DNA of 64,000 nt. Source: Kappaphycus alvarezii. Lineage: Eukaryota > Rhodophyta > Florideophyceae > Gigartinales > Solieriaceae. How positions within the stretch are numbered: the stretch's first letter is position 1; each line of letters opens with the position of its first letter. The stretch lies in assembly GCA_002205965.3 (NCBI GenBank), contig NADL03000110.1:124001-188000 (forward strand). Reading direction: 5' to 3'. Below the pieces are notes generated by a model, which saw only the letters and a program-made list of their open reading frames with translations, did not search any database and was not told the origin of the DNA. The position numbers and the translations under genes are program-made. Positions 48,992-57,970 of the stretch are shown one piece after another.

Positions 48992-49819
48992 TCACCCCAT
49001 ATTGAGCAAAACGTTGGAGCCCTTGGGCAAATACACAATATTCCTCGACTCTTGACAACGTCCGAGCGATTTCTTTCGCAGCCTCAATGCGTCTCAATTG
49101 CAACAACCCGTCACCACTCTTAGCCATGGCGTCCGAAATCAACTGTGCCGCCGTACTCTCCCCTTCAGCCCGAACCACAGCGGCAAGCTCTCTTGTTCCG
49201 CCACTTGCACAATATACTTGGATCGCTCAGCCTCCTGTTGCATCACCTGCTTCGCCTCAATAGCACTAGCATACTCGCGTCCAAACGTCAAATGCGTCAT
49301 CGACACATCATCCAACTCGATATGAAATTGACGCGCCCTGGCCGTCAACGTCTCCCGAATCTGCGCAGACACCTTTTCCCTTTGCGTCAACAACTTGCTC
49401 CGCATTATACTCGCAACAATCGCCTTGAGCACCTCGTTCGCAATAGACGGCAAAACACGTTCATCCCAATCCAAGCCTCGAGTAAATCGTCGGAAGCATC
49501 CCCTTATCCGGCTTGGACACACGCAGCGTCAAATTCACCATCTGCAGATCGTTTGTTCCTGTCACCGAGTTTATCGCATGTGCACGAGTGCGGACGTCGA
49601 AGATGATGGGGCGTTGCACCCAGGGGATGTTGACATGCATCCCTCCCCACGAACACGCTCCTCCACCCCCGTGAAGCGGTTGAAGATCACCGCGCGTTGA
49701 CCGCCGTTGACCACAAACAGCGAGGATTGCAGCGCGGCCCCCGCCACCCCAAGAGTGAGAGAGTAGCGTGCGAGACGGGATAGCGCGTTTGCGAGTAGAT
49801 TCGTGCCGTTGGAGGACAT
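48992..49819 (-). CDS. PHB1: Prohibitin, PHB1 type (frame-broken)
   Basis: A mitochondrial inner-membrane scaffold subunit that forms ring complexes with prohibitin-2. Start at 49819 gives an N-terminal hydrophobic anchor ([20 protein letters not shown]) then [18 protein letters not shown]. The SPFH/Band 7 body includes [40 protein letters not shown] and [20 protein letters not shown]. The coiled coil follows ([19 protein letters not shown]), then [20 protein letters not shown], and the typical end [18 protein letters not shown] with stop at 48992-48994. The 828-bp span (about 275 codons) is full length and no intron is needed. The frame changes four times (near 49.64, 49.47, 49.19 and 49.05 kb), each explicable by one lost base, with no internal nonsense substitution. 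Such conservation in an essential single-copy-type gene argues for assembly indels at least as much as for a pseudogene. Confidence 0.92.
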
Positions 49820-50069
49820 GGTGCCGGCAGGGAGAGGGGTAGGGAACGATGCGGATCACTACGGGTGGGTGCGAGACGATCCACAAGGTGTGCGTCAATG
49901 AGCGATCTGGGTGGATTTAAATTGACAGCGCAATTGGTGTGGACAGCGACGTGCGGGTGATCCCTCGCCGACGACAAAACTTTGCACAGTACTGGTCCTT
50001 GACCCACGTGTTCACGTGGACACATGTAAATTCAACAAGCACACGTCGTACACGTTGCCTCGGCATGGC

Positions 50070-51000
50070 TCACCCGCAAGACATCAACGTCATCCACCTC
50101 GACACCGACGATATACTCCCACCATTTCAAACCGCCGTCCTTCTCCCCGCTCGTTCCTCTTCCACCTCAACCACGTCCTCCACAGCCAACGTTTCCACAG
50201 CCCTCAACAACCCCCCAACCTTCCCGACGTCTCACTCCTCCTCTTTACAAAAACCCAACCACCACTCGCCCCCCGCCCTCACCCACCACCACCTCCATCA
50301 TCCGCACTACCCCTCCACCAACCACTCGCTATACGTCACATCAGCCGCCACCACCACCTCAATCCCCATCTCCCGAACCACCCTCCTCACCTCCTCCACC
50401 TCCGTCAAATCCAACACACACCCTCTCACCACTCCCTCCCCCTCCCCCGCAAATTCCCCCGCAAATTCACCACCGTCTCCTCCTCCACATCGCTCAACAC
50501 CGCCAACTCCACCCCCGCCCTCTCATACCCCCTGCAGACACCCCGTCCCCGCCCCAACCTCCAACACCCGCCTCCCCCGCACCTCCCGTCCCAACGCACC
50601 CCCGTACAAACTCCTCACCAACGCAAACCCACCATCCCACACCTTGCGTCCCATCTCCGTATACGTCTCCGACGTCCGCACCACAACCACCTCCCCCCAA
50701 CCTCCCAAACCGCATAAAACACATCATCCCTCTCCTCCTCCCCCCCTCCAAATCCACCCCCCCCCTCCCCACACAACCCACACCCCCAACCCCGCCACAA
50801 CCCCCCCAATTTCTCCCCAACCTCCCAACCCCCAACTCTCACCCGTTCCACCACCCCCACAACAAACGTCGCATCCGCCACTCCCCAAACGTAACCTCCC
50901 CCCCACACACCCCACCCCCCCCCACCGCGATACCACAACGTCCCTCCCAAACCCCTCCTGCCCGCCCGCACTTTCCCACGCGCGCTGCCGTACCGCGCTT
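50070..51000 (-). CDS. Family-16 (METTL21/VCPKMT-like) protein methyltransferase (frame-broken)
   Basis: A probable S-adenosylmethionine-dependent protein-lysine methyltransferase. Minus-strand blocks in order: TYTEMGRKVWDGGFALVRSL (the W-D/P-x-A entry motif), RGRRVLEVGAGTGCL (SAM-binding motif I), ELAVLSDVEEETVVNL (acidic loop at the end of strand 2), VVVAADVTYSEWLVEG (motif equivalent to 'DVV.ASDVVY') and GRVVVGFVKRRSE. The stop is at 50070-50072, about 250 bases before the prohibitin start on the same strand. The N-terminal start is uncertain. The blocks lie in several frames (at least four changes), again by small indels in an otherwise intact order. The substrate is unknown. The opposite strand is a long Pro/Ser-rich open frame, a compositional shadow. 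Confidence 0.78.
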
Positions 51001-51255
51001 CCGTTTCTCTCAATACTGCGCTTACACTGCACCCTGCCCGGAATGACGGGTTAGAAAGTCGACCGCCTCGCTTGTCGTCGTGCTTTGCAGGCGGTCGCGC
51101 ATGGTGGTGTGCTTGGGGGGATTGGGGAGTGGTTTGGGCGGGCGTCGTGTGTGGGGATGGATTGAAATGGCTTGCGTTGTGGACACGTGGGTTTGCTACT
51201 GTAATGATTCGATGCTTGTTTACAGATAGCACTGTATCATGTGTAATCATCTTTA
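51001..51255. other. Spacer between methyltransferase and DIRS-like element
   Basis: Upstream region of the methyltransferase; probably contains its promoter. No specific element assigned. Confidence 0.35.
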
Positions 51256-51410
51256 CTTCGCGTCGTGTACACGGGTGTATACGTGTGAAGGTATTATAGG
51301 TGCAGCGAGCCAGGTGCCGAGCGTCCAGAGTACCGTAGGCGGTGGAGGGTATTTAACCCGATCGTGAACACACCGCCGACGGTCGACCGACTTGGTTCGG
51401 CATGTCTATT
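51256..51410 (+). repeat. DIRS-like left direct repeat
   Basis: Begins CTTCGCGTCGTGTACACGGG and matches 55354-55510 with only about three or four differences. Contains GTACACGGGTGTATAC, a near palindrome that could serve recombinase binding. Confidence 0.9.
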
Positions 51411-51488
51411 TCTTGGTGAGAAATTCCCCTTGAGCAATCCGGGGGCGACATATTCTAATCGGGTACGAACATAGTATCCTCGAGGCAA

Positions 51489-52142
51489 ATGGCTGACAAT
51501 CTACAAGGAGGACCGGCTGGTGCGGCGAGCGGCGCGGGCGCGGAGGACAGCAACGCTGCTGACCTCGTGCGCGCTGCTTGGGTTGCGTTGAAGCCGACCA
51601 GGCGGGACTACGGGAGGTTGTCACGGAGCTCAATGCTTCGAAGTTGGTGGGTGAAGGGAGTGTGTTTGATCGTGGCCCACGTGCCGGGTGACGCGCATGG
51701 GATTCTTCAAGCGCCGCCCCGTCGATGCGTTTCTTTCAGAGCTCAAGAGCAAGGACCGTCGGTCCGCCAAGGAATGGGAATACATCAACGCAGCGGGAGT
51801 GTGGTCGGAGTTGGGGTTGATGGCTTTGGAGGTATCGAGGGCTGAGTCGGGAAGTTGAAGTTAGCGGAGATGGCGATCAAGGCTTCGTTGGAGGTACTGT
51901 CGATGAGGGCGCAATATTTCCGCGACATCACCGAGCAGGGGATCGAGGCGGCGAGGCAGATGGCTTTCTTGGTCGAGCAGGGTCATGATGCGGTGTTTTC
52001 TGAGTCGTACAGGACAGCGCGGGAGGCTTTGACGACGAAGTTGGAAGTGGAGGCGGCCAAGCAGTTGGCCAGGGCGAGGCTGGAGAGAGCCAGGGGCCTC
52101 GGTTCGAAGGGCGGTCCAGCGTCGACCGCCGACGATGAGTGA
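51489..52142 (+). pseudogene. DIRS-like gag region
   Basis: Plus-strand sequence after the left repeat begins MADNLQGGPAGAASGAGAED and continues with a helical, Ala/Glu-rich second part (EAARQMAFLVEQGHDAVFSE) before the reverse transcriptase. Position and composition fit the poorly conserved gag of DIRS elements. No zinc knuckle was seen. Fossil. Confidence 0.5.
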
Positions 52143-52299
52143 TGGGAGGGAAGTATGGGGGGGGCATGTCGTAACGACCGGAGGGGGAAGTCGTTATGGC
52201 GGGGGACGGCGTCCAAGGCCGATGCATGGGGTTCGGTGTTGGGGCGTCGGGGTATGTGGTGAGGGCGGTTCGGTACGGGATACGGGACATCCGACAGTA

Positions 52300-53280
52300 C
52301 CTTTCACGGAGGGGTTGGTTATGGGGGAGATACCTCAGTCGGAGGAGGACAAGTTATTCGCAGAAGAGGAGCTGAGGAAAGGGGTTGCGGTGCGGATATT
52401 CGAAGAGATAGGGAGAGAGGAAGTGGAACGGATCGTGGGGAGGGAAAGATGGTGTCGTCTTCATTTGTGGCTTGGCAAGGGAGGGGGAGGAGAGGGGGGA
52501 AGGCACGTGGTCAACTTCAGCAGACAGAGCAAGCATTGGCCTCGGGGAACGGTGAGGATGGAAACGCTACAGTCGTTTGCGGTGGAGATGGAGAGAGGGG
52601 ACGTGTTGATGTCGTGGGATTTCAAGAGCGGGTATCGCCATTTCTACCTTCACCCGGACGTGAGAGACTACTTTGTATTCCGGTACAATGGGCGCTTTTA
52701 CCGGTGTATAGCTCTCGTTTGGGTGGGGGCGGTGGGTTGGTTCTGCAAGTTGCTGCGTCCGTTGGTGAGGTACATGAGGGAGCGGTTGGGTTATCGGGTT
52801 CTGCCGTACATCGACGACTTTCTGTTGGCACCGGCTCCGCCGGGACGGGCGGCTACGGAGGGAGATTGCGAGGAGGCGCGGAGGGTGTTGGAAGGCTATT
52901 CGAAAGGCTGGGTCTGGTGAGGCATCAGGAGAAGGGGAGTGGGCGGGGTCGAGGCGGGTAGAGCATCTGGGGGTCCTCATCGACTCGGAGAAGATGCGCG
53001 TGTTTGTGACGGATCAGAAGGTACTGAGGGTGAGGCGGTTGGCGAAGAAGATAATCGCGTTGGCACATCGGAATCAGAGGTTGGTGCCGCTCGCGTTGCT
53101 TCGTCGCTTCTGTGGTATATGTGTGTCGCTCACCCTTGCATTGCCGATGGCCCGTTTCTACACGCGCTCTCTTTACTTCGATATGTCTGCGTGGGAGCGG
53201 CGGCTTGCGCGAGGAGGAGGCGAGGGCAAAGTCCGCAGCAAGCTCTGGTCGCGCAGCCCCCGGGAAAATTTTTGAACGTG
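52300..53280 (+). pseudogene. DIRS-like reverse transcriptase
   Basis: Contains the DIRS-type blocks VLMSWDFKSGYRHFYLHPDV, FVFRYNGRFYRCIALVWVGA and the catalytic YIDDFLLAPAPPG at about 52,810. Downstream sequence near 53,100 (LLRRFCGICVSLTLALPMAR) matches the connection before RNase H in this group. Belongs to the broken element. Confidence 0.85.
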
Positions 53281-53519
53281 CGTTTGAACGCTATGAACGG
53301 GGGTGTGAACGGGGAGATGCACAGGACAGCGTTTGAACGGGCGGGAGCGCGAGGGGAGGGGGGCGGGGGTTTGCCGGGGAAAGGGGTCGGAGAGCCAAGG
53401 TTTCAAGGGGTGTCGTTGCGGGCGAGGGTGAGACTGGGTCGGCAGTCGCTGCGGGACCTGGGACACTGGCGTTCGTTGGGCCGAGGGGAGGGGAGAGATC
53501 TCGTCAAGCTCGCCGGACA

Positions 53520-53980
53520 TCGTCATGCACAGCGATGCGGCCGACGTCGGGTACGGGGGGACGCTGGGGTTTTGCGAGGCAGGTGGGTCGCCGGGTTTGT
53601 GGGAGGGTCAAGGTTTCTGGGGCGCGAGCGATCGCGCCCACTCGATTACTTTGAGGGAGCTACGAGCGGTGCGCCTGCTGCTTCAACGGCATTTCGCCGA
53701 GTATGTCGCCCGGCCCGAGGTCCGTCATTTGCTGTTGCACGAAGACAATCAGGCGGTGGTGGCGATTTTGAATGCGATGGTCTCGGCGTCCAAGCCAATG
53801 ATGGCGGAGTTGCGGAGGTTGGAGGTGCTGCTACGAATGTTGGGGGTCCGAATCGAGGCCGGTGGATCCCGTCGGCAGTGAATCGGTTCGCCGACGCATT
53901 GTCGCGCACATGGGATCCGGGGACGTTCGCGTGGCGGAGCATTTGGTGGAGTCAGTCCGGGAGGAGTATGCAGTGCAGGA
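53520..53980 (+). pseudogene. DIRS-like RNase H
   Basis: SDAADVGYGGTLGF carries the first catalytic Asp. Then come RAHSITLRELRAVRLLLQ (Glu), HLLLHEDNQAVVAILN (Asp) and, beyond, VNRFADALSRTWDPG with the closing Asp, the 'ADxLSR' signature of retroelement RNase H. Fossil. Confidence 0.82.
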
Positions 53981-54379
53981 GGTGGTGTTCCGCAGACGAC
54001 CGATGGGGAAACCGTGGTGGCGAGGAGGAAGTACCTGGGTACGCAGATGGAAGACGACTGGGGAGATGGGAGGCGCGATTATGGAATCCCCGTTCGATAT
54101 GATGCCAATTGTGTGCGGAAGATAGAGATGGAAGGGGGCGTGGCGTGCTCCTCGCCCCGAATTGGCCTGCACAGCCTTGGTTCGCGCGCTTGCGCGCGCT
54201 CAGCTCACGTTTGGTAGGTTTGGGGCGGGCACGAGGATGGATGGGAGGCATCGCATCAACGACGGGTGGGAGCTGGTGATCGCGGAGATCGGTTGCGGTC
54301 CGAGTGGGAAGACGGAATAAGGGCGGTGGTGTTGGCGAAGACTGGGGGGGAGTCGCGAAGGGGAAGTAGGGGGGGGAAG

Positions 54380-55300
54380 AAGCGGCGTCGCTGTTGGCGG
54401 AGCATGGTTGGGCGGAGACGACCTGGAAGAATCGCATCAGCCAAATACACAAGTGGTTGGCGTTCTGCGATGAAGATGGTCGTACAGCTCTACCGGCAAC
54501 CGAAGGGGATGTACTGGCGTATGTCGGATATCTATCATTGGAGAATCGGGTGGGACCGCGTTCCGCCCGACAATACGTCTCGGCCATCTCCAGATATCAT
54601 GAAGACGCAGGATATATTTCCCAACAAGGACGCGGCTGGTTTCCAACCTTCTAACGGCGTACGAGAAGAAGGCGGATAGAGAGAGTCGGGTACGAGAGAT
54701 AAGGGTTGGGGTCCCGGCACGGCTGATGCTGCGAGTGGTTCGGTTGGGGCTGAGCACTGAAGAAGGGTCGTTGGTGGGTTTTGCGCTATTGGTGTTCGCT
54801 TATGTTTTTCAGTGCAGGTCGGTGACAGTCGCGCATGTCCGGGAGGGACAGGTCACAGGTTCGACGGGGAGGGCATCAGGGTCACTTTGACGCATCGCAA
54901 GGGTAAGCCTACGAGCAGGCCGCTGCGATTGTCGTACCCACCGAACGAACAGTGGCCCTCGAGTGTGGAGGGCCTCATCAGCTGCTCAAGAGGTGGATGC
55001 GGGTGAGACCAGCGGGCGACAGTTTTTTCGGCCTGCCTACAGGTGCGGGGGTGCAAGAGGTTGGATTGGGTACAGCATTGACACGGGTGCTGGGCGCCTT
55101 GGGGGTTGACCTCCGCCGGTTGCTACTATGGCCGGTTGCTACTATGGCTCCCATAGCATGCGTATTGGCAGTTTCAACGAGTTGGTCAACTTGCAGTTTT
55201 CACGCCCGTGGATTATGCAAAGGATGGGTTGGACCTCGGAATCCATGTTTCAGGTTTATTTCGACAGTAGCATAACGCTCACGCCGGCTTCCTCATGGTT
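54380..55300 (+). pseudogene. DIRS-like tyrosine recombinase
   Basis: The N-terminal SAM-like core-binding domain reads WKNRISQIHKWLAFC and SARQYVSAISRYHEDAGYIS (54,394-54,654). The catalytic end near 55,150-55,270 has SHSMRIGSFNELVNLQF (the H-x-x-R pair), followed by MGWTSESMFQVYFDSSI with the nucleophilic Tyr. Such recombinases insert a circular DNA copy without target duplication. The region belongs to the broken element. Confidence 0.8.
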
Positions 55301-55353
55301 CTTCGCGCATCTCCCCGAGGGGGTGATGCACGCCTCCGGGAGGGGTTTGGGGT

Positions 55354-55510
55354 CTTCGCGTCGTGTACACGGGTGTATACGTGTGAAGGTATTATAGGTG
55401 CAGCGAGCCAGGTGCCGAGCGTCCAGAGTACCGTAGGCGGTGGAGGGTATTTAACCCGATCGTGAACACACCGCCGACGGCCGGCCGACTTGGTTCGGCA
55501 TAACTATTTC
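55354..55510 (+). repeat. DIRS-like right direct repeat
   Basis: Direct-orientation partner of 51256-51410. Differences by eye include GGCCGGCCG for GGTCGACCG and CATAACT for CATGTCT. Confidence 0.9.
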
Positions 55511-55864
55511 TCCCACCCCCCTCCCTTCGGGGCACTTAACATGTCTATCTCTGCGTTCTGCGTGTAGCGCGTGTAGCCGGAAAGGGTAGATGTATGCGTT
55601 GTTTTACAATGAAGGAGAGCGGATGTCCTTTTGAATGAGTAAAGCCAACATGAATCTTCATGTATTATAAAAGGCGGACAAGCCTAGCTGACAGTGTAAG
55701 CTAAGAAAGTTGAAGTTCGTCGCTGCCCAGCTTGAAAGTACGCGCTAGGATCGATTTTGCAAAGGTAAACCATATGGTCGACGAGATTCGTTGCCGCAGG
55801 TGGTCAAGGGCGGCCGCTGGTGTACAGAACAGTCGTCGCGATATCAATTTCGCATGAGTCTCAA
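55511..55864. other. Spacer, nothing recognised
   Basis: A short region between the DIRS-like element and the endonuclease-like frame. atgtctat recurs at 55540 as at the end of the left DIRS repeat, so the element's true right edge could extend to about 55560. Confidence 0.35.
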
Positions 55865-56311
55865 TCACCCCGGAGGTTGACTTACAGGGCGCGGCGAAAG
55901 AGTCGAAAGCAAGCGGAACAAAGTGAAAGCAGAGCTTTGGAATCCGTCCGAGGTCAGGTTATACGCAGCTCTCACTGAGCGGTCGAAGGTCTTCACCTTG
56001 TCAACGTAGGCCGATTCGGCTGCCCCGCAAGGTGTCAATGCAGCTTTTTTGAGGTAAAATCGGGCCACTGGATTGCGAATGGTGACATCATATGCGATTT
56101 GCGTCGGCACATCGAGCGTGTCAGTAGGTTCCGGTCCACCTTGGACGAGGATGTCGGCTGGTCGGAGGTCTGTACCCGGCACAAGGCTGGGAATTTCTTG
56201 TCTGTGAGCAAGACCGGTAGGTCGGAACATGTCGGTCGTAAGGAAGTTCCGGAGGAAGTTGTGTTGGGTAGCGGCAGTGTATGGTGATCGAAAATTATAG
56301 TTTTGTACCAA
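55865..56311 (-). CDS. Endonuclease-like (PD-(D/E)XK-type) fragment, retroelement-associated
   Basis: An open minus-strand frame of 148 codons. The core GTDLRPADILVQG followed about 20 residues later by IAYDVTIRNPVARF resembles the 'RPADvlv ... aaDvtv.sP' pattern seen in restriction-type endonuclease domains at the end of some algal and invertebrate retroelement proteins. A helical segment SAYVDKVKTFDRSVRAAYN and a Phe-rich end follow. No reverse transcriptase was recognised directly upstream. It may be a domesticated domain or a truncated element end. Assignment rests on motif resemblance only. Confidence 0.4.
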   Translation of the reverse strand: MVQNYNFRSPYTAATQHNFLRNFLTTDMFRPTGLAHRQEIPSLVPGTDLRPADILVQGGPEPTDTLDVPTQIAYDVTIRNPVARFYLKKAALTPCGAAESAYVDKVKTFDRSVRAAYNLTSDGFQSSAFTLFRLLSTLSPRPVSQPPG

Positions 56312-56599
56312 CCTGGAATACTCTCTTATTTTGATGATCAGGCAGGGCGGAGGCCCTCAGGCAGCTGGGGAGTTGATACTGTAGAAAAGGTCCGGCGGGA
56401 GACGACGTTGGCCTTGAGTGGCAGAACAAGAGACGAGAAGTGGTAACTAGTTGGTGATACTCGATTGCGGCAGATGTGCCGCGTCGAGTGGCACAGAATG
56501 GGGTGATGTTTCCGAGTGCTTCTTGAGAGGCCTCCTCGCGGAAAGCCTCTTCGCCTGCCTTGACCCGTCGATGTAGTCACAGTCTACGGAGGCGCAGAC

Positions 56600-57970
56600 C
56601 TGTCCGTATAGACTGCCGCATTTTAGCTGCCACTATTTGCGACGGTAATTGTCTTCGACGTGTAGTTCGGTAAGAGATATAATCGGCAAGACAAATAGTC
56701 TGATATAACTTCAGGTACAGCTCTAGAATCCAGTAGCACCCAGACTTAGGTACCAAACACCTTAAGCGGAACTATACGAACTAGGACAGGATTTTGAAAC
56801 GACTGCGACACGGAAAATCGACTGATTTCCAAGTAAACTGCACACAACCTCAGTAGCTCCTTCGGCATCTCCACGAAGACAAGGCGTGAGATGGGGATGC
56901 CTCCGTGGTCATCCTGACGAGGCTGTTTCACAGTGTTTCTCACGTGGCGTTTCTCTTTACTGGGTTGACCCTTTCCTTCTTCGACAAATCAGCATCAGAC
57001 GGATCTTTTCGGGAGACGTTAACTCGAACGCCCCCTTTCGTCAAATTTCTCTTTTCGGCGGCCTTTACACGATTTGAAGCCTTACTTTCACCATAAGATC
57101 AGTAAAGAGCGTCTGAGTGAGACCCATATTTACAAAATACGTGGACAACGAATATTAAGGCCCTGGTTCTTTTCGAAGCTCATGGCGTTTTGACCGAGCT
57201 TGTTGCAATTAGATCACTGGCGAACCCGATTGATTCTTTTAGGACCTGAAGATGGACCAGTCCTGCTGTCTCCTCTAGTGTTCTTCAGAAACAGCGTCAG
57301 TCTTGAGAGATCTTCAGCCAGAGAATCCTCCTTTATATTCGAAATTTTTTGACCGCTAATCGATCCGGATGAAACAGCAACTTTGCCGAAGGAGCGTCAG
57401 CAACACAATTCTAAGGACCGATAAATGCAATTCGATTCGAATGAAAGTATTTCAAAGCTTTAAAGGTCACTGAATAATCTTTAGGAACAGGGAAAGCCAA
57501 AAATTGCTGCGGTTCCTTGTTTCGACAGGCGGCGGTGCGATGAAGGCCGACCTTGGCGATTTTCTCGAACCATTCTATGTCATAAGGGTTTTTTTCCCTT
57601 CAAAGAAGTATTGATATCTTTTTCTTCGAGCCTAATGTATATTGCTTGACAAATGACTTATTTTGGGTCCTTATCATTCACGCAATGTTCTAAAAACCTC
57701 TGTTTGACGTCAGGGTATATTTTCGCTTCGGGGACGAGCTCAAGATCGCACAATACCCTATAGTAGTAGAGGAAAAGTGCGGCACCATTCAGGAGTGCAA
57801 GGAGAGTAAGCGCTTTCTAGTGGTCGGGTTTGGACGCCATCACGACATTTTCAAAGAAAAGAGCAATTTTCACACGTCGTTGGTGCGGGCGAACGTGACC
57901 GCACTGACGTCGGAATTTTCGACCCTGAGTAACAGTACCATGTTGGAAGTAGCTTTGCGGGAGGGGTGGA
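56600..57970 (-). mobile_element. Ty3/Gypsy gag and protease fossil
   Basis: The minus strand reads gag-like sequence at about 57.97-57.65 kb (KALTLLALLNGAALFLYYYR; AKIYPDVKQRFLEHC). A retroviral-type protease follows near 56.75 kb (WVLLDSRAVPEVISDYLS, then TSKTITVAN). The gag block is recognisably related to the fossil at 41.3-41.57 kb. No LTRs were found. It is old and broken, with several breaks. Confidence 0.6.

Larger units (their letters stand above)
51256..55510 (+). mobile_element. DIRS-like tyrosine-recombinase retrotransposon with direct terminal repeats
   Basis: A 4.25-kb plus-strand element bounded by about 155-bp direct repeats (51256-51410 and 55354-55510) that differ at only a few bases. 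Inside, in order, are gag-like sequence, reverse transcriptase, RNase H and a tyrosine recombinase in place of a DDE integrase. Direct rather than inverted end repeats are as in PAT/Ngaro-type members. No target duplication is expected for recombinase-driven insertion and none was seen. It looks close to full length and recent, but is broken, with a handful of breaks. Confidence 0.88.

Noticed and set aside
49939-51054. Long plus-strand Pro/Ser/Thr-rich open frame (371 codons)
   Set aside because: It is antisense to the methyltransferase, whose minus-strand motifs are clear. The open frame arises from the strong purine bias of the minus strand, and it has no domain.
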